The notes under the pieces were generated by a model. The model was not told the origin of the DNA. It saw only the letters and a list, made by a program, of their open reading frames with translations, and searched no databases. A program made the position numbers and the translations under genes. Below are positions 55,101-64,000 of a stretch of DNA of 64,000 nucleotides, piece after piece. Position 1 is the stretch's first letter, and each line of letters opens with the position of its first letter. The stretch is from Zonotrichia leucophrys gambelii (lineage: Eukaryota > Chordata > Aves > Passeriformes > Passerellidae), in the NCBI RefSeq assembly GCF_028769735.1, contig NC_088171.1, forward strand, positions 67,101,216-67,165,215, written 5' to 3'.

Positions 55101-58100
55101 GAACTGCTTCTGCCAGATACACACGACTGCTGAAAGAAACAGTGGTCCCCTGATGAACCAAACCTTAGCACTCAGGATGGTATGTCAGACACCAGTTTGT
55201 TCTCCTCTGTGCCATTTTTTGTAAGCCTGAAAAATACACCCAGAAATAATGGTTGCTTCTCTTTAATGATATCTTCAAATTTGGAAGGCAACTGAGAAAT
55301 GAAGGATAGTAAATTTGACTTAAGAGGATGAAGCTGAGAGCAGAATATGTCTCTACAGAACTCTCAATTTAAAAAAAACTCTCTGTGTAGGTCCATATTT
55401 CCCTTTCTCAGGGAAATAAACCTCATAACAATCAGTGCTTAAGAGTTGACTCTTTCCTTATTGAAGAATAAAGTTTCCTGGGCTTTTTGTCAAAAAATAC
55501 TCAAAAGGAACATCAATGAGACAATTTTTATAGATGAATATATGTGTTTATGAATACATACACACTCTGTTGATTGGTCTCCAAATCCATGGAAAACAGT
55601 CAAAGTTATTTTGGAATTATCAAACCCAAACTGTCACCTATGTTCAACAGTTGTTTAATTTCAAAATTGAGTCACAAGGTTTTTGAGACCTAAATGTAGA
55701 TATGCCTATAAGAGACAAAGTTCGGGGATCTCTGAGCTATGTACAAGTGAGTCAGGTCTGGGAACATTTTAGGCATGGCGGTGTGAGAGCTGATTCCCTC
55801 TTACCTGGGTTGATTAGCTTTCATGCAGCATGCAGTAATGCAGCTGTCCTGCCTGCGGATCTGGCCCTGTCTTGCAGCTAAGATGATGATCTTAACTCAC
55901 TGCAGTGCCTGGGCAGCACCATGACTTGCAATTGTCTTCCATGGAACAGAAGTGAAAAAGAAATCAGTCCATTTTATACTGGTCAGTGACTAATCCCGCT
56001 GTTGTTGTGACTGAAATGAATATAAACATATTAATCTTGCTGAATTAGGTATACATGTGCATGAGGTCAGTATTCTCAGAAGTATGACGAGTGTCCCTTT
56101 CCCTGCTTTTGGTGCACTACCACAGCAGTAATCACACAGCAATGTTCCCTTCCCTGCTTCCTTCAATATGCACTTAGGCTAAAATCAGCTGGTGGGACAG
56201 TAACCTCTCAGAGCACCTGCCTGCAGAAAGGCTTCTAAGTAGCAGTCCTTTTGTCAGTGTAACCTAGTAGAAATGAGAAAAAAAGAAAAAAAATTGTTGT
56301 GCCTCTTTGGTTTAAAATATTGCTTTGGAGTTGTTTTCTGCCTGACACATACAAGAATGCCTAAATTTCAACACAGACCTAGGGCTCATGTTTATCTTAT
56401 AGAGCACAGGGTTGAGCAAAAAATAAGAGAAGTTGAAGCAGAGGAGAGTTGACTGTTACAAGCACCATTCTTTTCATATGTTCGATTTTCCAAGAGCACT
56501 TGGGGAAAAAAAGTCTACTTCATCTTTGCTTTATTCAGCCACTGCAGGAACTGAGAACAAGTCTGGATCTTTCAGTTTGTCTGCACAAGTTCCCCTCATT
56601 TCAATGAGCAGGTCTCAGTCTCTTTTTTTTTTTTCTCTTAAGCTAAATTAATATCCTGATCACACAAGCAGTGTAAAGGGTATCTCCCACAAACATTTAG
56701 CCGGTTTGTTGTCCACATTTAAAAATTAATGGTGAAACCTTGCTGCAGCACCCTGCTCGGGAAATTTTTATGAGGTTTGGATTAGAAAGGTCCTACTGGT
56801 CCTGTTAGTGGGAAATAACATGGTATGCTGAAATTTTTATTTGAACAAATAAAAGTGTGTAAAAGTGTTAATTGTAGAAACCTGCCTCTTCCACCTCCCT
56901 GGAGGTACCTGTGAATAAACAAGCCTTAAGGTGAGCATAGTTCATTGTGCAAAGCAAGGACACAAATCACAAAATGTGAAAAAGATCTCTTTGCTTCTGG
57001 TTTGGGGCAAGGGTAGGAGGCCATGCAAATGGGATCTCCACACCCCAGAGAAGTGGCTGAGGAAGGAGTGGTACTCAATTATAACCTTGGTCTCTCTGTG
57101 GAAGAGGATGGCAGGGCTACAACTGCTGTTGCTGAAGTTAAGAAGATGGAAGGAAAACTGGATTCAAATTATGGGTTCAAGGCACAGGGCAGAAAACATT
57201 CTCCATTTGTATAAAATATAGATTTGTATGTAAATATTCAAGAATAGCTTCTGTAGTAATGAATAAGAAATAAATTGCTTATTTGATGTATGATAAAACC
57301 ACTATTCTGCACAGATGATGCAGATGACACTTGATTTATATTGTCTTGCAAAAGCTTCAGACAATTAAGGAGAAAACTGTTCTGAGACTTATTCCATCGA
57401 CAAAATTCTGGTACAGCTAACAGCAATATGATTCACACAAGGATCGTCTGGCATGTGAAGCTTGTTTTAACAGATACCAATGTGACATACATAAAGCTGT
57501 CAGGCTTTCTCCAAAGGACAGTCATCCACTTCATGTTTCAAGTGGCAAATTAATTATATTTGACATTTAATTTATAACCTAAGGTATTTTAGACTCGGAA
57601 CTTGACTATGACAACAGCAGATTAGAGCAGGGCCCTGTTTGACAGAATCGATTTTTCAATTTATTTTCCTTGTATGTGAGGGTCTTGATTCAGATTTTTG
57701 TGTCTCAAGCTCGCGTACAGGACAACGATACCTCTAAGCAAAGAAGGCTTCGTTCACCTCCTCCCCCAGCCATTTCCTGGTGAATTATTTTGCACTCAGA
57801 TGCAAGTTTCTTCTGCAGCCTTAATCACAAAGCTCCACCTAATGGAATGAAGGGAGAACTGTGCCCAGGAAAAGAGACTTTGCTAAACATTGATGTCAAG
57901 GGAAAACTACTACACAACCGTGAGTAGTTTAATCTCCTCCATCTAATTTATAAAGTCTCCTTTTCCAAGGTTTTTAAAACTTTGAGGTTTGAGGGTAGAA
58001 AGTCATAACAAAAAAAAAAAAAAACAAAAAACAACAACAACAACAACAAAGCAAGCGACCACACAACGACCCCCAGGTTTCATCTGACTGAAATTGTGAC

Positions 58101-59280
58101 CTTTTTATTTCAAATGATAGATACTTCAACACATCAATACTAAATTTTACACTGGTGGATTGCATCTTCTAGGTTCCAAAATATCTAAAAATTATAAATA
58201 TATAAAATAACCTGTAAGTATAGGCATATATTTACTGATGGATGGTTCATTAATAAAAGTAAAATTGCTTAATAATGAAACTATCAACAATCTTTCAAAA
58301 AGGTGGGAAAGCATTTCTTTCAATTTTTTTCACTGAAAAGGAAGCCTTCTGTACAATTTTAGATCATTCATTGATATCACAGAGCTGGAACATTACTGGA
58401 ACAATATAATTTCAAAATATTGCTTAAAGAAAGGAGCTGACTAATTTTAAAAAGCTCTGCAAAGAGCAAGGCCATTTTCAAGGGGTTTTTTTTAATTAAG
58501 TGCTGTGCAGATGTTAATATAAAAGATCCTATAGAGTTTAAAAATCCACTCATAATTTCAGAATTGCTCCCCAGCAAGAGGAATGCTCAGTGTCCACTTT
58601 CAGACTTTTTCTATAACAGAAGGTACAAATCTAAACGTCACCTTGTATCAAGACAAAGTGTTTCACTGGAGAAACAGGACATTTGTCAGGATCATCTTAT
58701 CTGAGATGACTAACGCAGTGAGAGCCCTGAGTCTGTATTGTGAAAATGCCAGTAGTAGGACAAGACTAGCTCATTCTTTCTAGTAAAAAGAAAATGTTAA
58801 TTTGGTGTTTAATAGCCTTCTATCAAGAATTGCGCTTTGATACTCTGCACAAATAAACCTGGAAGTCTAAAACTCTTTTAACTTGTAACATTTATGATCA
58901 GATGTAAAAGTATGACATCTGCAGCAGAGTATCTTGCATTAGAAAGGTGATTAAATCATGTCTTCATCAAATCTCAAATACACTAAAATGCAGTTAAATA
59001 AGGCTATTGCATTGCCAGCTGAGATTTTGTGATGTTTATCTCTTAACTCCACTGCTTCTATTAACAGTGGTGATTAGGATGATTTTCTTAATCCTATTTT
59101 TATCTCTCCTCCTCCTCCTTTGTTGCCCTTGAGTAGCACCTTGGTTCTAGCTCATCTTTTCACAAGATCCCTATTGATGTAGCTATGCACAAAACTTCAG
59201 CTCCCCTACTAAATTTGGCTGCACTTGGACAATGAGTCCAAGATTTGCCAAATGGAGGAAGGCAGGACAGGCGAACGGAT
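49159..59280. other. Intergenic sequence between SINE and EEF1E1 upstream CR1
   Basis: No supportable exon. The segments at about 50,040-50,400 and 54,060-54,790 are somewhat richer in G and C, without recognisable repeat or coding content. A (CAA)n repeat is at 58,031. Open frames are under 100 codons and unremarkable. Confidence 0.65.
58009..58050 (+). repeat. A-run plus (CAA)n microsatellite
   Basis: A run of about 15 A bases, then A-rich spacer and about seven CAA units. No recognisable retroelement body sits immediately to its left, so I treat it as a simple repeat. Confidence 0.9.
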
Positions 59281-59459
59281 GGATAGAAGCAGTGCCTGAG
59301 AATGGTTCTTGAGAAGCCGAGGAGAAGGGAGGGATGGTCTGTGTGGAGAACCGGAGGGCATCCCCCAGGGACACATCAGGGCAGCCCCTTGTGTAGCACT
59401 GAGCCGTCCATGGAACCGAGCAGCGAGGGGCTGGCAGGCCGGGACACCGGGGGTGTGGG

Positions 59460-59930
59460 GACGCGGGGACAGAGCCGGAGCTGTCCAGAGAAGGGCAGCG
59501 AAGCTGGGGGAGGTCCGGAGCACAAGTCCTGTGAGGAGGGGCTGAGCGAGCTGGGTGTTTAGCCTGGACAAGAGGAGGCTCATGGGGGACCTGATCACTC
59601 TCTCCAGCTGCCTAAATGAGGCTGTAGCTGTACTCTTCTGCCAGGCACCAGCAACAGAGCAAGAGGAAACGGCCTAAAGCTGCACCAGGGTCCCCTGTTC
59701 AGGCTGGACATCAGGAGGGATTTTTCCACAGAAAAGGTGGAATTTGGAATTCCATTGGCATTTGGCATTGGAATGGGCTGCCCGGGGGGGTGGTGGAGTC
59801 ACCATCTCTGGAGGTGTTGAAGGACAGACTGGACGTGGCAGTCAGTGCCATGGTCCAACTGACACAGTGGTGCTGGGTCATAGATAGGACTCCGTGATCG
59901 CTGAGGTCTTTTCCGATCAAAGCGATCCAG
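59460..59930 (+). mobile_element. CR1 LINE 3' fragment upstream of EEF1E1
   Basis: The + strand reads through a typical CR1 3' end: the opening segment around 'agagaagggcagcgaagctg', then 'gaggaggggctgagcgagct', 'agaggaaacggcctaaagct', 'ggaatgggctgcccgggg', 'tctggaggtgttgaaggaca', and an ending with 'tgaggtcttttccgatcaaa'. It is diverged and 5'-truncated, as most CR1 copies are, with no intact reverse transcriptase. GC-rich sequence at about 59,320-59,460 may be a further 5' part of the same copy. It abuts the CpG island and ends about 400 bases before the start codon. Confidence 0.85.
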
Positions 59931-60206
59931 TGAAACCCCAGCGCCAGGACACCTCCCGGGACGGGACACCTCCCGCACCCCCCCGCCCCGCCGGGGCTGG
60001 GCAAAGGGGCGGCTCCCCGCCCCCCGCCCCTCACGGCTGCCCCGTCCCCCGCAAGGCCCCGCCCCGGGGGCGCGGCTTGGCCCGAGCGTGCCCGGCCCAC
60101 CGTGCGGCCGGGGACGTGCAGGCGCGATTGCGCATGGGCCATCCGTGACCCTGCTGCTCCTCCCTCCCCCTCGGAAAGGCTGAACCCGAAGCCTCTCTTG
60201 GCTTCT

Positions 60207-60280
60207 CATTGGCTGGCTGGCCCTTTCAGGCCAATGGCAGCGGCGCTTCCTCCGCCGGCGCCGTGGCGCTCTCCGCCAAT
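60207..60280. promoter_or_regulatory. Cluster of three CCAAT boxes (NF-Y type)
   Basis: An inverted CCAAT box is at 60,208-60,212 (ATTGG) and direct ones at 60,231-60,235 and 60,276-60,280. The first two form an inverted repeat, CATTGGC (60,207-60,213) and GCCAATG (60,230-60,236). They sit 57-130 bases before the EEF1E1 start codon, a usual place for NF-Y sites in TATA-less promoters. Binding is inferred from the motif only. Confidence 0.7.
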
Positions 60281-60332
60281 AGGACGAGCGGTTGTTGCCG
60301 CCCTCCTTCCCAGTCCCGCGTGTCCCGCCGCG

Positions 60333-60344
60333 CAAGATGGCGGC
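60333..60344 (+). promoter_or_regulatory. YY1-type motif overlapping the EEF1E1 start codon
   Basis: CAAGATGGCGGC matches the YY1 consensus (AANATGGCG) and also contains the initiator ATG (60,337-60,339) with G at +4. YY1 sites located just downstream of the start in this orientation are typical of TATA-less housekeeping genes. The motif is seen; occupancy is inferred. Confidence 0.65.
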
Positions 60345-60435
60345 AGCGGTGCGGGGCGCGGAAGAGCTGGAGCTGCTGGAGCGGCTGCTGGGGCTGCCGG
60401 GCGGGAACAAGTACGGCGTCCAGGGGGAGCGGAAG
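60337..60435 (+). CDS. EEF1E1: EEF1E1 (AIMP3/p18) coding exon 1
   Basis: First coding exon of eukaryotic translation elongation factor 1 epsilon-1, a non-catalytic scaffold subunit of the cytosolic multi-aminoacyl-tRNA synthetase complex. From family knowledge, it docks methionyl-tRNA synthetase and moves to the nucleus after DNA damage to support ATM/ATR-p53 signalling. The 33 codons start MAAAVRGAEELELLERLLGL and end with GNKYGVQGERK, closely matching the family N-terminus (leucine-rich helix, then GNKY.QGER). The start is the ATG inside CAAGATGGCGGC, a good Kozak context. An in-frame upstream ATG at 60,292 would add 15 unfamiliar residues and is disfavoured. The exon ends AAG with donor GTGAAG at 60,436, in phase 0. 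By memory it is about four residues longer than the human exon, through an Ala/Arg/Gly-rich insertion after the initial alanines. Confidence 0.95.
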
Positions 60436-62435
60436 GTGAAGGGAGCGAGGAGGGGCCTGGAGCGGGTGGCGGTGGCGACGCGCGTGGGAGGGCGGGCGTT
60501 CTCTGGTCTCCTTTCCCCAGTGACTACTTCGCTCCGAGCTTCCCTTCCCGCCCCCCTGGCAATTCCCCTCAGACACCGATGTGAACGTGGCTGCGGCGCC
60601 CCAGATACCAGTCCGACGTCTCCTTGAGTGGGGTCTCACCTGTGCTCCCTCCAGCCCTTCCCTCACCATATGTTGTGGATGCTGTAGGGCCTCGCTGCCT
60701 GCGAGCCTGTCGGTTCTGGAAACTCCTTCCCTCTGCTTGTGGGAAGGATCATCATGTGTCATGGAAGGGATTTCGGCTTGATTTATACTTGTTCTTTCAG
60801 CACTTTCCTTGCCCTGTGCCTGTGCTATCTTGATTGAATGACGTGAGAAGAAAAAGGTGGTATTTTAATAATAGGAAGATATCTGTACGGAGGACGTGTT
60901 GCTCTTAAATATTTAATCTTTAGAGTACTCCTACCTGACACGAGGTTGTAGTGAGGTGGGAGTTGGTCTGTCTGCTGTGCCTGCAGTGAGGGCCAGAGGA
61001 AATGGCCTAAACTGAGACAGGGGAGATTCAGATTCGATATTAGAAAATGTTTTTCCCTCTTGTGGTGCTCAGGCATTGGAATAGGTGCCCAGGGAGGTGG
61101 TGGAGTACCCGTTTGTGGAGATGTTTAAGAGCTGTCTGGATGTGGCACTGAGTGGTGATTCAGTGATTTAGGGTTGCAGTGACAGTGCTGGGTGGATGCT
61201 TGACTGTATGATCTTAAAGGGCCTTTCTGACTTTCATGATTCTATGGTTCTAGATGTCTTGATTATTCAAGGTTTGTATGGAAACATTAGGTTCCATTGT
61301 TTAAGAGACATCTGAGGCATGAAAAATGCAATTTAGAGCTGGGAGTGTCACAAATTTATGAGCCCTTTGTTTGATCCTCCCTCCTAGAGAAGGTTGGTTG
61401 AAAAATGAAGCTCTGCAGTTGTCTTGTGTTTGGGGTTTTTTTAATTGACTGCTTGTGCTGGTGATTGGAGTCCTGAGTATCTATGTGTGTTTTTCAGTTG
61501 CAAAAACTGCCTTAATTATTTTCCAGCCCAGCTGGTATTTTAGTGCTATTACCATAAAGCATAATGCTGAAAAATTCAAGTAACTGGGTCTGTGTGTAGT
61601 TTTTCTGGCTGGATGCTAAGTGGAAAAAAAAAAAACTTTATAGTAGTGGAAGACTCTTGATACAAGTACAAAAATAATATTATGCTTTCAACTTGCAGCT
61701 TAGATTAAATAAATCTGGACGTAAACAGACTCCTCTGTGTGGTCAAATATTTAAAAGAAAGAGTGTTGCAGTTTAATCAGTTTCTTTCATTTTATGTTAT
61801 AAATGCCTGAATGGGCTTCAGCCCATTGCAGTGAGTTCCAGTTCCCTCACTTCATTTCTCGAGGTGGCAGTCCAGTTTCCCTTCCCATGCTTGAACACAT
61901 GCTGCTGTCACTCACAAAGACATCGTGGCTAGAGCTGGAGGTGTACTGTGCTGCCCTGCTGGTACCAGTGAGCTCCTGGCTGCTGTTCAGGGCCTTTTGG
62001 AATGGTGCAGTGTGTAGGAATAAGCTTTTCAGGAGGTGTGGTTACTGCAGCCTGCCTGCTCAGAGAGAAGTTGGATGCTACTGACTTCACAGTCTGAAGT
62101 CAGAGTCCTGAACTGGGAAATGAGTTAGAAGTCAGTTCATGAGATTTCTGACAGTGTTAAAACACACAATGCTATTTCTGCCTAATGTTGGCAGAATTGG
62201 CTTAATTGGAGCCAAGGGTGTCATGGTTTGTTCATATTCTTCTGTAAGAATTGAAAATCACCCAAAAGAGCAAAAAGTGGACAGCACAGAATTGGTTTTG
62301 ATGGCATTGCCTTTACCAGGAATGCTTTTAAGTTCTGAGGGAGCATAAAAAAAAAACCCCAAACCAATAGCTATTCATATAGAGATTGCTTTCTTCAATT
62401 ATTTGTTTAGCCCTCCACTTGTGTTTCCACTCCAG
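60436..62435 (+). other. EEF1E1: EEF1E1 intron 1
   Basis: A 2,000-base GT-AG intron. The first 200 bases belong to the GC-rich promoter island. A CR1 LINE fragment occupies about 60,926-61,252. The rest is ordinary AT-rich sequence with a 13-base A-run near 61,624 and another A-run near 62,347. The open frames here on both strands are short and have no recognisable product. Confidence 0.9.
60926..61252 (+). mobile_element. CR1 LINE 3' fragment in EEF1E1 intron 1
   Basis: The segment contains 'cgaggttgtagtgaggtggg', 'gccagaggaaatggcctaaa', 'tgcccagggaggtggtggag', 'gtctggatgtggcactgagt' and an ending 'tttcatgattctatggttct'. This is the standard order of a CR1 3' end in + orientation with the characteristic ATTCTATG-type terminus. 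It is 5'-truncated and diverged, the same sense as the host gene, and a different copy from the one upstream. Confidence 0.88.
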
Positions 62436-62636
62436 GTTCCTGTCCTGCAAAGCAACAATGGCCCCGGGCTGAGGGGGCTGATGACCATTGCTGCCCACCT
62501 GGTCAGGCAGGCCCGGAAAGAGCAGCTGCTGGGCAGCACTGCTGAGGAGAAGGCTGTGGTGCAGCAGTGGCTGGAGTACAGGGTGACCCGGGTCAATGGA
62601 GGCTCCAGCAAGGAGGATACCAGAACAATTCTGAAG
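62436..62636 (+). CDS. EEF1E1: EEF1E1 (AIMP3/p18) coding exon 2
   Basis: Second coding exon, 67 codons, opening VPVLQSNNGPGL and closing with SSKEDTRTILK. It carries the family hallmarks TIAAHLV, LLGSTAEEKA and VQQWLEYRV. These form the end of the N-terminal domain and the linker into the GST-C-like helical domain. The acceptor is a pyrimidine-rich tract ending CCACTCCAG at 62,435; the donor is AAG followed by GTGAGG at 62,637. Both junctions are phase 0, so exon 1 joins in frame, giving 100 residues of a protein that is 174 residues long in human. The frame is intact. I found no exon 3 match (the family segment beginning DLN.YLEDKVYL) before 64,000, so the gene is truncated by the window edge. 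Confidence 0.95.
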
Positions 62637-64000
62637 GTGAGGAGTGCTTCGTTACCTTGCCACTGAATTTTGGAATGACTAGACCTTGAAGGAAATTACA
62701 GTGCTAATGTGTGTATGAGCATTCAATTAATAAAATTTAACAAATGCTAAGGCTTGACTGTATCACTAAGTTCTGGCTTTTATTCCTCTTGCTGCTTTTC
62801 ACTTTTATTGACAAAAATACCCTGGCAACCTGAAACAGGAAAACAGCTAAAACTGTGACATATATGAAGCAAAGCTCTTGCAGTGCTCAATGGCTGTAAA
62901 TTGTGAAGGGTGTTCCACACAGTTTAGAGGCTGTTCAGCTGCCTGTGTGAGGCACCAGTTTCTTACTATCTTCATAAACCCTTTGTTTTAAGCAAGTTGG
63001 TGTAGTATTCCAGGACAACACTTCTCTGTTTGTTTTAAGAGCTGTTCTTAATGATGTGGCAGTTATGGGATACAAGCCATACTTGATGCTGTGGTCATTG
63101 ATATTGATGCTAAAAGGAGGTACTGGACAGAATTGTGTGTGAAAACTGAAATCATAAAGGAACAACTACATAACTGTCCTTAACATGGAGTGACTTTGTG
63201 TGGAGTCCTTGGTCTGCTGTTATTAAACTTTTATTGTAGGCTGAAGCTTACTTCCTCTTAAACAGGTGGAAGCAGAAAAGAAAATCTTGGAAGTCCCCCT
63301 TGTTGTTAGAGCAGCCAGATGACGAGGAGCAGATAGCAAAACTTACTCTATTTTCCCTATTCCTTGCAACTGGTAATAAGTATTTTTGCAGTCTTGAGGG
63401 AACAACTTGAAGACAAAATTTGCTTTACACTGTTAAACACTGTTTACAAAATATGTATAAAAGAGCAGTGAAATTCAATCACTTTTTAAAGTGTTTATTT
63501 TTTCTAGTTTTAAAAGTATGTTTTACATGGATGGTACATTTTACATGTTCCATTGGTCGATGCTGCCAGTGAGTCTGAGTTTAGAAATTTGTGAGCTGCA
63601 AGGTTGATTCTACTTCAACCTGGCAGAGTCCTAATAACTTCTGGCTCTGGCAAGGTGGGCAGAAACCAAAGATAAACTGAAGCAGTATTAACATTGTTAC
63701 TTAAAATAAAGGAAAAATGTGTCTTAAAGTGATACAAAACAACTCTTTGTTGCTCTTCGAGCTGATAGCCCTCTTGATCTTGAGGCTGATGGTGCCTGCA
63801 TTACCTACCAACTAGGTGAAAACCCTGACAAACCATTTCTCTCACTTGAACCCCAAATAATCTGAGTTATCTGGGTTTCATTGTATCTGGGGAATATCTT
63901 CCATTGGTTAATCATGAATTTGTTTACATTGCTTTTCTTTTTGTAACATATCTGCTCTTACTTTCTATGTGCAAATGCTATCAAAACCTTCACAGTCATG
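62637..64000 (+). other. EEF1E1: EEF1E1 intron 2 (partial, runs off the window)
   Basis: Intron sequence from donor GTGAGG at 62,637 to the window end. No family exon is visible. The only exon-like piece is at about 63,267-63,340: a pyrimidine-rich tract ending AAACAG followed by a purine-rich segment. Read in the phase set by exon 2, it meets a stop after 18 codons. It is treated as intronic here and discussed as a finding. Confidence 0.8.

Larger units (their letters stand above)
59940..60640. promoter_or_regulatory. EEF1E1: CpG island promoter of EEF1E1
   Basis: A strongly GC- and CpG-rich block spans the 5' end of the gene, against an AT-rich background on both sides. It contains many GC-box-like runs (CCCGCCCC and GGGGCGG types around 59,980-60,075), no clear TATA box, three CCAAT boxes and a YY1-like motif. 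This is the standard architecture of a housekeeping promoter with dispersed starts. The transcription start is not visible directly; I infer it lies between about 60,240 and 60,330, which implies a short 5' UTR. Long open frames on both strands through this block are a by-product of few stop codons in GC-rich DNA. Confidence 0.85.

Noticed and set aside
60292..60336. In-frame upstream ATG adding 15 residues to EEF1E1
   Set aside because: The extra residues do not match the family N-terminus, while the ATG at 60,337 gives the expected Met-Ala-Ala start in a strong Kozak/YY1 context.
60226..60762. 178-codon and 203-codon minus-strand frames over the EEF1E1 promoter
   Set aside because: They are Arg/Ser/Pro-rich low-complexity products of CpG-island DNA overlapping exon 1 and the CR1; they look like shadow frames.
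1..64000. Search for bacterial-type systems (operons, CRISPR, phage, restriction systems)
   Set aside because: Introns, avian retroelements and AT-rich non-coding DNA show a vertebrate nuclear genome; no such features are present.

Overview
The window is nuclear DNA of a bird, most likely a perching bird (Passeriformes). Four things point there: CR1 LINE 3' ends with typical avian tails, a tRNA-Ile/CR1 composite SINE of the TguSINE1 kind, a long solo LTR resembling passerine endogenous-retrovirus LTRs, and a spliced vertebrate gene. There are no operons, bacterial genes, CRISPR arrays or viral coding regions. Taxonomy and repeat names come from recognition, not from a search.

Layout. About 1-59,280 is one long AT-rich stretch in which I find no supportable protein-coding exon; all its open frames look like chance. 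Within it lie a solo LTR (about 9,556-10,787), a CR1 fragment (about 35,405-35,812), a minus-strand SINE (about 49,017-49,158), several MIR-like relics, microsatellites, a perfect 14-bp hairpin (18,017-18,046), a GC-elevated unexplained block (18,184-19,075) and a small isolated CpG-rich island next to an A-tract (42,273-42,547). A few blocks (about 1,470-1,760, 27,560-27,780 and 31,925-32,290) read like candidate conserved regulatory elements; this is a visual judgement only.

The right end holds the one certain gene, EEF1E1 (AIMP3/p18, a multi-tRNA-synthetase complex subunit), on the + strand. A CR1 copy (about 59,460-59,930) runs up to its CpG island (about 59,940-60,640). The promoter carries three CCAAT boxes and a YY1-type motif over the start codon. 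Exon 1 (coding 60,337-60,435) and exon 2 (62,436-62,636) splice in phase 0 and encode the first 100 residues. Intron 1 contains another CR1 copy. The remaining exons, which carry the C-terminal GST-like domain, are beyond position 64,000.

Context. In other amniotes the region upstream of EEF1E1 is a long intergenic interval towards SLC35B3 (human 6p24.3, from memory). The roughly 59 kb without genes fits that arrangement. I see no clear evidence of a novel multi-gene system. The best leads are the isolated CpG island at 42.3 kb, the candidate regulatory blocks, and the repeat insertions as phylogenetic markers.
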